Assembly (NCBI RefSeq): GCF_900111025.1
Contig: NZ_FOFN01000003.1
Span: forward strand, 1-64,000
Length of the DNA stretch: 64,000 nt
Source of the DNA: Hyunsoonleella jejuensis
Lineage (GTDB): Bacteria > Bacteroidota > Bacteroidia > Flavobacteriales > Flavobacteriaceae
Direction: 5' to 3'
A program made the position numbers and the translations under genes. The notes under the pieces are model-generated. The model had not been told where the DNA came from. It did no database searches and worked only from the letters and a program-made list of their open reading frames with translations. Shown here one piece after another: positions 60,822 through 64,000 of the stretch; within the stretch, counting starts at the first letter, position 1, and each line of letters starts with the position of its first letter.

Positions 60822-63800
60822 CTATTTAGGCTGTTCTATCATAATCCTCACACCTTCGCTGTGGCTACTAAATTCTGGAGCATACATGCTTTGAATTGTT
60901 GTGATGCCGTTACTCATATTTCCTGCATTATTCACTCGTAAATCGTATTCAAACACATAAACGCCTTTTGGTAAATAATCAAAAAAGAAGTTAGTAGAAG
61001 CATCTTTAGTACTTTCATAATAGCCTAAACCATCTTGCCATTTGTATTTTGAAATGACATTTACGGGTTCTAAACCAGAAGCTCTCATATCTTTCATGTG
61101 CAAAAATTCCATGTTTCTATCGCTTTTTAATTCAATACGAACTCTGACTAAATCGCCTACTTTTAATTTAGTTTCAGAAGAGATTTCTGTAATTTCTTCA
61201 CCTGTATCTGTATTGGTTTTTAGGAATAATTTTTTATTCAAACTTAAAGGCGTTTCTGCTGAAGTAATTTTATCTAAATCTTCAAAATATTGCCAGTATA
61301 AGGCACCCCAAGTGATACCTTGTCCTTTTTTAGAAATTTCTACCTCTGCCATTTCTGGTTTGATTTCAGAGGAAGCCCAAGACGTTTTATAATAACCGGT
61401 TCCAGCTTCAACTTTTACATCTTCTAATTTTGAAGGTTCTATTTTTCGTCCGCCTAAAACCACATCAACCATATCGGTTACTGATAGCCAATCGCTACCT
61501 TGGAGCAATAAAGCGTAAACAGCTTCTGTAGTTGCTTTAGTTGTTTTCCATTTATTGGTCTGTTTATTTTTAAGTAACCAGATTTTTAAATTGTCAATGG
61601 TTTCAAGATTCTTCGTTTCATTCTGAATGACAGAACCAGATTCACCAAATGCTTCAATTAATAAGGCTTGCGTTTCAATAGGCGCTTGATACCAATACCA
61701 TGAATTAGTGCTAGATTTCCAGTACATACCCAATTCATCCGAAGTAATACTGGTTTCTTTCAAAGATTTTAAAATTTTTGAAGCTGTTTTTATATCATTA
61801 GTTCTATAAGACACCAGTGCCATCATACCTTTAGCATATAACGATCGTTTTACCCAATACTTTTGAATTTGTGATTGGTAATAAGCCATAATATCTTCTA
61901 CTTCTTTAGATGCTTTAATTTCATGGAAGAAGCTTCTCATGTACAAATAATGCAATTGTGTATAGCTCAAATGGTCTTTATTTAGGTCTACTTTTGCATC
62001 ATATTTTCTAATGTCTTTGTATGTTTTGACGAATTCATTATCTAGATAATTGATAGCATTTTTAATCATAGATTCTTCGGCGGCGCCAGTCCTGAGCGAA
62101 GTCGAAGGGCTCTGAATGACACCAAGTTTTTTCAAGTGTCCAAAACCAGCAATAATATGTTGTGTGATATATCGGTTTTCATTTCCTCCTTTAAACCAAG
62201 ACCACCCACCAGAATTCATTTGATTGCTTTTTAATTTGTTGATGGCCAATTGCAATTCATTATTCATTTTATTCAAATCGAATAATAAGGCAATACGTTT
62301 TTTCTGTTCGGTTTCGCTTTGTGCATTTCGTAACCAAGGGGTCTCTTCAATTAAAATTGATTTTAATTCTTCATTCTTTTCCAAGTTTGAAAGTAGTGCC
62401 TCTGTATTTCGCCACTGATTAAAGACTTCCTGAATTCTAGGATTTGAATTCACAATATGGCTCGCCAAAGCATTGGCATAATATCTTGAAAAGGTTTGCT
62501 CATTACAATCATACGGATATTCCATTAAGTAAGGCAATGCTTGTACCGCATACCATGCTGGATTAGAAGTCATTTCCAAGGTCAACTTATGATGTTTTAG
62601 TGTGGTGGCTGAGGCACTCGAAGCCAACTTGTCTAAAGTAAAGCTTCTAGTCTCGTTACTTTTTACCCACATCGGTAAGGTTTCTGTAACCAACATTCTG
62701 TTTGAAAGCACAGGAAGCGCATTTTGTTCACCATCACTAAAATCGCCGGAGGTTGCTAAAATTTTATATTGAACCGCTTGTACATTATCTGGAACGGTTA
62801 AATTCCATGAGACTTGGGTGTTGTTTTTTGGGTTTATAGAAAATGATTTGGAGGCTGAGGCACTCGAAGCCTCATCTTTTGTATGACTATTATTTGTGAC
62901 TTCGAGAGCCTCAGTCACCAGTCTATTTGTAATATCTATACCAGAAATAGCATCAGTTAAAGCTAATTTGGCTTGCCCTGAAAGTACTTTGTCTGTTAGA
63001 TTTGCAATTTTCGTGCTTATAGTGATCTTGTCGCCTTCACGTAAAAATCGTGGTGCATTCGGTATTACCATTAGTTCTTTTTGCGTTACTGCCATTAAAC
63101 TTGTTGTGGCACTTTCCAAAGTTTTGGTATGCGCTAATAATTGCAGTTTCCATTGCGTTAAAGCTTCAGGTGTATTAAAGCTGAAACTTATGTTGCCCTC
63201 TGCATCTGTTTGTAATTGCGGAAAGAAAAAAGCAGTTTCTTGCAAGTTTTTACGGATTTTAATGTTGTCGAAGTTTGGTTTTTTTTCTGATTCTCTTGAT
63301 GAGTCTAATAGTTCTATTGCTTCTTCTTTAGATATCGAATTCAAAGTTTTTTCAACATTTTCCAAATCTCCACCAGCGTTTAGTTGTTCAGGACTAACTG
63401 CAGCGACAGCACCAGTTATTCCCTCTCTTTTTTGACTGCCATAACCAACAACAACTACTTCTTCCAATTCTGCGTTATCTTCCATAATTTGAATTCCTGA
63501 AACACGTCCAGACAAAGCTTCCCTTAAACGTGATGGGTAATAATTCCCGAACCTAAACCCAAACCAATTTAATCTATCATAACCTTGAGGTGTAAATCTA
63601 TGAGAGAAGCGTTCTTGATACACTCTAAAATATTGTGTACCAAAACTACTTTGTCCCGTTGGGTTACTAAACGAATAAAAGGTTGGTTTTTGAATAGGGT
63701 TAAAAATCCAGTTATGCGATTTGAATTGGTCTAGAGATGCATCATACATACTTGCCAATAATTCAGCACTCACTTTATCACCTTGCGGACCTTTAATTTT

Positions 63801-64000
63801 AAACTGCCAAGTTTCATCAGTTCCAGGTAGTAACTTGTCTCTAAAGGTTAATGTTTCAATATATAAATCTGTGCTTGGGTAAGGCACAGCTATGGCAACA
63901 TTACCAGATTGAAAACTATTAAATGCTGCAAAACTATAATTCACCGCAAAACCGCCTAAATCATCTTGGGTTACAGGAACACTAATCACTCTTTTGTTGT
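60822..64000 (-). CDS. Alpha-2-macroglobulin family protein, 5' end outside window
   Basis: At least 1059 residues; the frame continues past the right edge, so the N-terminus is missing. It contains the Bacteroidota A2M core: ETAFFFPQLQTDAEGNISFS and FNTPEALTQWKLQLLAHT, then the thioester-like motif YPYDCNEQTFSRYY (CxEQ kept) and a terpenoid-toroid region. Before this lies a segment like a TonB-receptor plug (LSGRVSGIQI, then EEVVVVGYGSQKREGITGAV). Three short repeat-derived insertions lie in frame (QSPSTSLRTG and two ASSASA stretches). A2M proteins trap proteases in the periplasm or at the surface. No stops break the frame. Confidence 0.88.
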   Translation of the reverse strand, partial: NKRVISVPVTQDDLGGFAVNYSFAAFNSFQSGNVAIAVPYPSTDLYIETLTFRDKLLPGTDETWQFKIKGPQGDKVSAELLASMYDASLDQFKSHNWIFNPIQKPTFYSFSNPTGQSSFGTQYFRVYQERFSHRFTPQGYDRLNWFGFRFGNYYPSRLREALSGRVSGIQIMEDNAELEEVVVVGYGSQKREGITGAVAAVSPEQLNAGGDLENVEKTLNSISKEEAIELLDSSRESEKKPNFDNIKIRKNLQETAFFFPQLQTDAEGNISFSFNTPEALTQWKLQLLAHTKTLESATTSLMAVTQKELMVIPNAPRFLREGDKITISTKIANLTDKVLSGQAKLALTDAISGIDITNRLVTEALEVTNNSHTKDEASSASASKSFSINPKNNTQVSWNLTVPDNVQAVQYKILATSGDFSDGEQNALPVLSNRMLVTETLPMWVKSNETRSFTLDKLASSASATTLKHHKLTLEMTSNPAWYAVQALPYLMEYPYDCNEQTFSRYYANALASHIVNSNPRIQEVFNQWRNTEALLSNLEKNEELKSILIEETPWLRNAQSETEQKKRIALLFDLNKMNNELQLAINKLKSNQMNSGGWSWFKGGNENRYITQHIIAGFGHLKKLGVIQSPSTSLRTGAAEESMIKNAINYLDNEFVKTYKDIRKYDAKVDLNKDHLSYTQLHYLYMRSFFHEIKASKEVEDIMAYYQSQIQKYWVKRSLYAKGMMALVSYRTNDIKTASKILKSLKETSITSDELGMYWKSSTNSWYWYQAPIETQALLIEAFGESGSVIQNETKNLETIDNLKIWLLKNKQTNKWKTTKATTEAVYALLLQGSDWLSVTDMVDVVLGGRKIEPSKLEDVKVEAGTGYYKTSWASSEIKPEMAEVEISKKGQGITWGALYWQYFEDLDKITSAETPLSLNKKLFLKTNTDTGEEITEISSETKLKVGDLVRVRIELKSDRNMEFLHMKDMRASGLEPVNVISKYKWQDGLGYYESTKDASTNFFFDYLPKGVYVFEYDLRVNNAGNMSNGITTIQSMYAPEFSSHSEGVRIMIEQPK
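62087..62122 (-). repeat. REP-like unit inside the A2M gene
   Basis: On the minus strand this block reads GGTGTCATTCAGAGCCCTTC followed by GACTTCGCTCAGGACTG, a palindromic unit of the kind usually found between genes (compare the TGTCATTCTGAA arm at 58775-58801). Here it is read in frame as QSPSTSLRTG. Confidence 0.6.
62607..62625. repeat. 19-bp repeat, copy 1, inside the A2M gene
   Basis: GGCTGAGGCACTCGAAGCC, identical to 62853-62871; both copies encode SASA-rich peptide (ASSASA) in the A2M protein. Confidence 0.6.
62853..62918. repeat. 19-bp repeat, copy 2, plus palindrome, inside the A2M gene
   Basis: Copy 2 of GGCTGAGGCACTCGAAGCC (62853-62871) lies 24 nt from GTGACTTCGAGAGCCTCAGTCAC (62896-62918; arms GTGACT/AGTCAC, inner GAG/CTC). 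Together they look like a head-to-head pair of REP-type units embedded in the gene. Confidence 0.55.

Noticed and set aside
62896-63435. 179-residue plus-strand frame opposite the A2M gene
   Set aside because: No recognisable domain and fully overlapped by well-conserved A2M sequence.

Overview
The window looks like chromosomal DNA of a marine-type member of the Flavobacteriaceae (Bacteroidota); the genus cannot be fixed from what I can see. The evidence is the AT-rich sequence, promoters of the Bacteroidota type (TAnnTTTG boxes) with few Shine-Dalgarno sites, the gliding/type IX secretion genes gldJ, porU and porV, two proteins with type B and one with a type A T9SS sorting domain, and several family-typical gene neighbourhoods. 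Most of the window is housekeeping. I see no CRISPR array, insertion sequence or prophage.

Layout. 1-131: end of a 5S rRNA and its terminator. 0.2-3.0 kb: a large T9SS-secreted surface protein. 3-8.2 kb: acyl-CoA dehydrogenase (minus), anmK, an amino-acid dehydrogenase and nhaD. 8.3-11.5 kb: ExbB/ExbD/TonB energy transducer followed by folC. 11.5-13 kb: tRNA-Val, a 3' fragment of a second tRNA-Val, and a PAS-LuxR regulator. 13-15.7 kb: a DUF5723-type outer-membrane protein and murF, convergent. 15.7-22.9 kb: gldJ divergent from porU-porV, the core T9SS/gliding block. 22.9-28 kb: cdd, pyruvate dehydrogenase E1 alpha and E2, an M28 peptidase and an SDR. 28-34.1 kb: an accessory segment with a second T9SS type B protein (damaged or unusual 5' end), a HAD phosphatase, a frameshifted GtrB-like glycosyltransferase, a polytopic GtrII-like protein and a methyltransferase. 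34.2-41.5 kb: sprT-like, manC, a DUF389 protein, mlaEF, a PafA-type phosphatase and a nuclease. 41.7-44.1 kb: a KASIII-methyltransferase-GT2 operon. 44.2-55.2 kb: gcvP, a UbiA-like membrane protein, an ECF sigma factor with a zinc anti-sigma protein, an M3 peptidase, purE/purK, a fused hpt-adk and obg. 55.4-64 kb: ion channel, hydrolase, DUF4136 lipoprotein, SDR, M64 peptidase, lipoprotein, and an alpha-2-macroglobulin that runs off the right edge.

How they work together. PorU and PorV process and attach T9SS cargo at the outer membrane, and three cargo proteins are encoded here. GldJ belongs to the gliding motor. ExbB/ExbD/TonB would energise TonB-dependent receptors. cdd, purE/K, hpt-adk, folC, gcvP and the PDH subunits are central metabolism.

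The most interesting non-gene signals are short palindromic repeats. Two kinds lie between genes (55199-55291 and 58720-58801), and related units sit in frame inside the alpha-2-macroglobulin gene. Others are an 18-bp copy of the tRNA-Val 3' end, two probable single-base frameshifts at 28-31.6 kb, and an operator-like palindrome after the LuxR gene. I found no convincing completely new multi-gene system.
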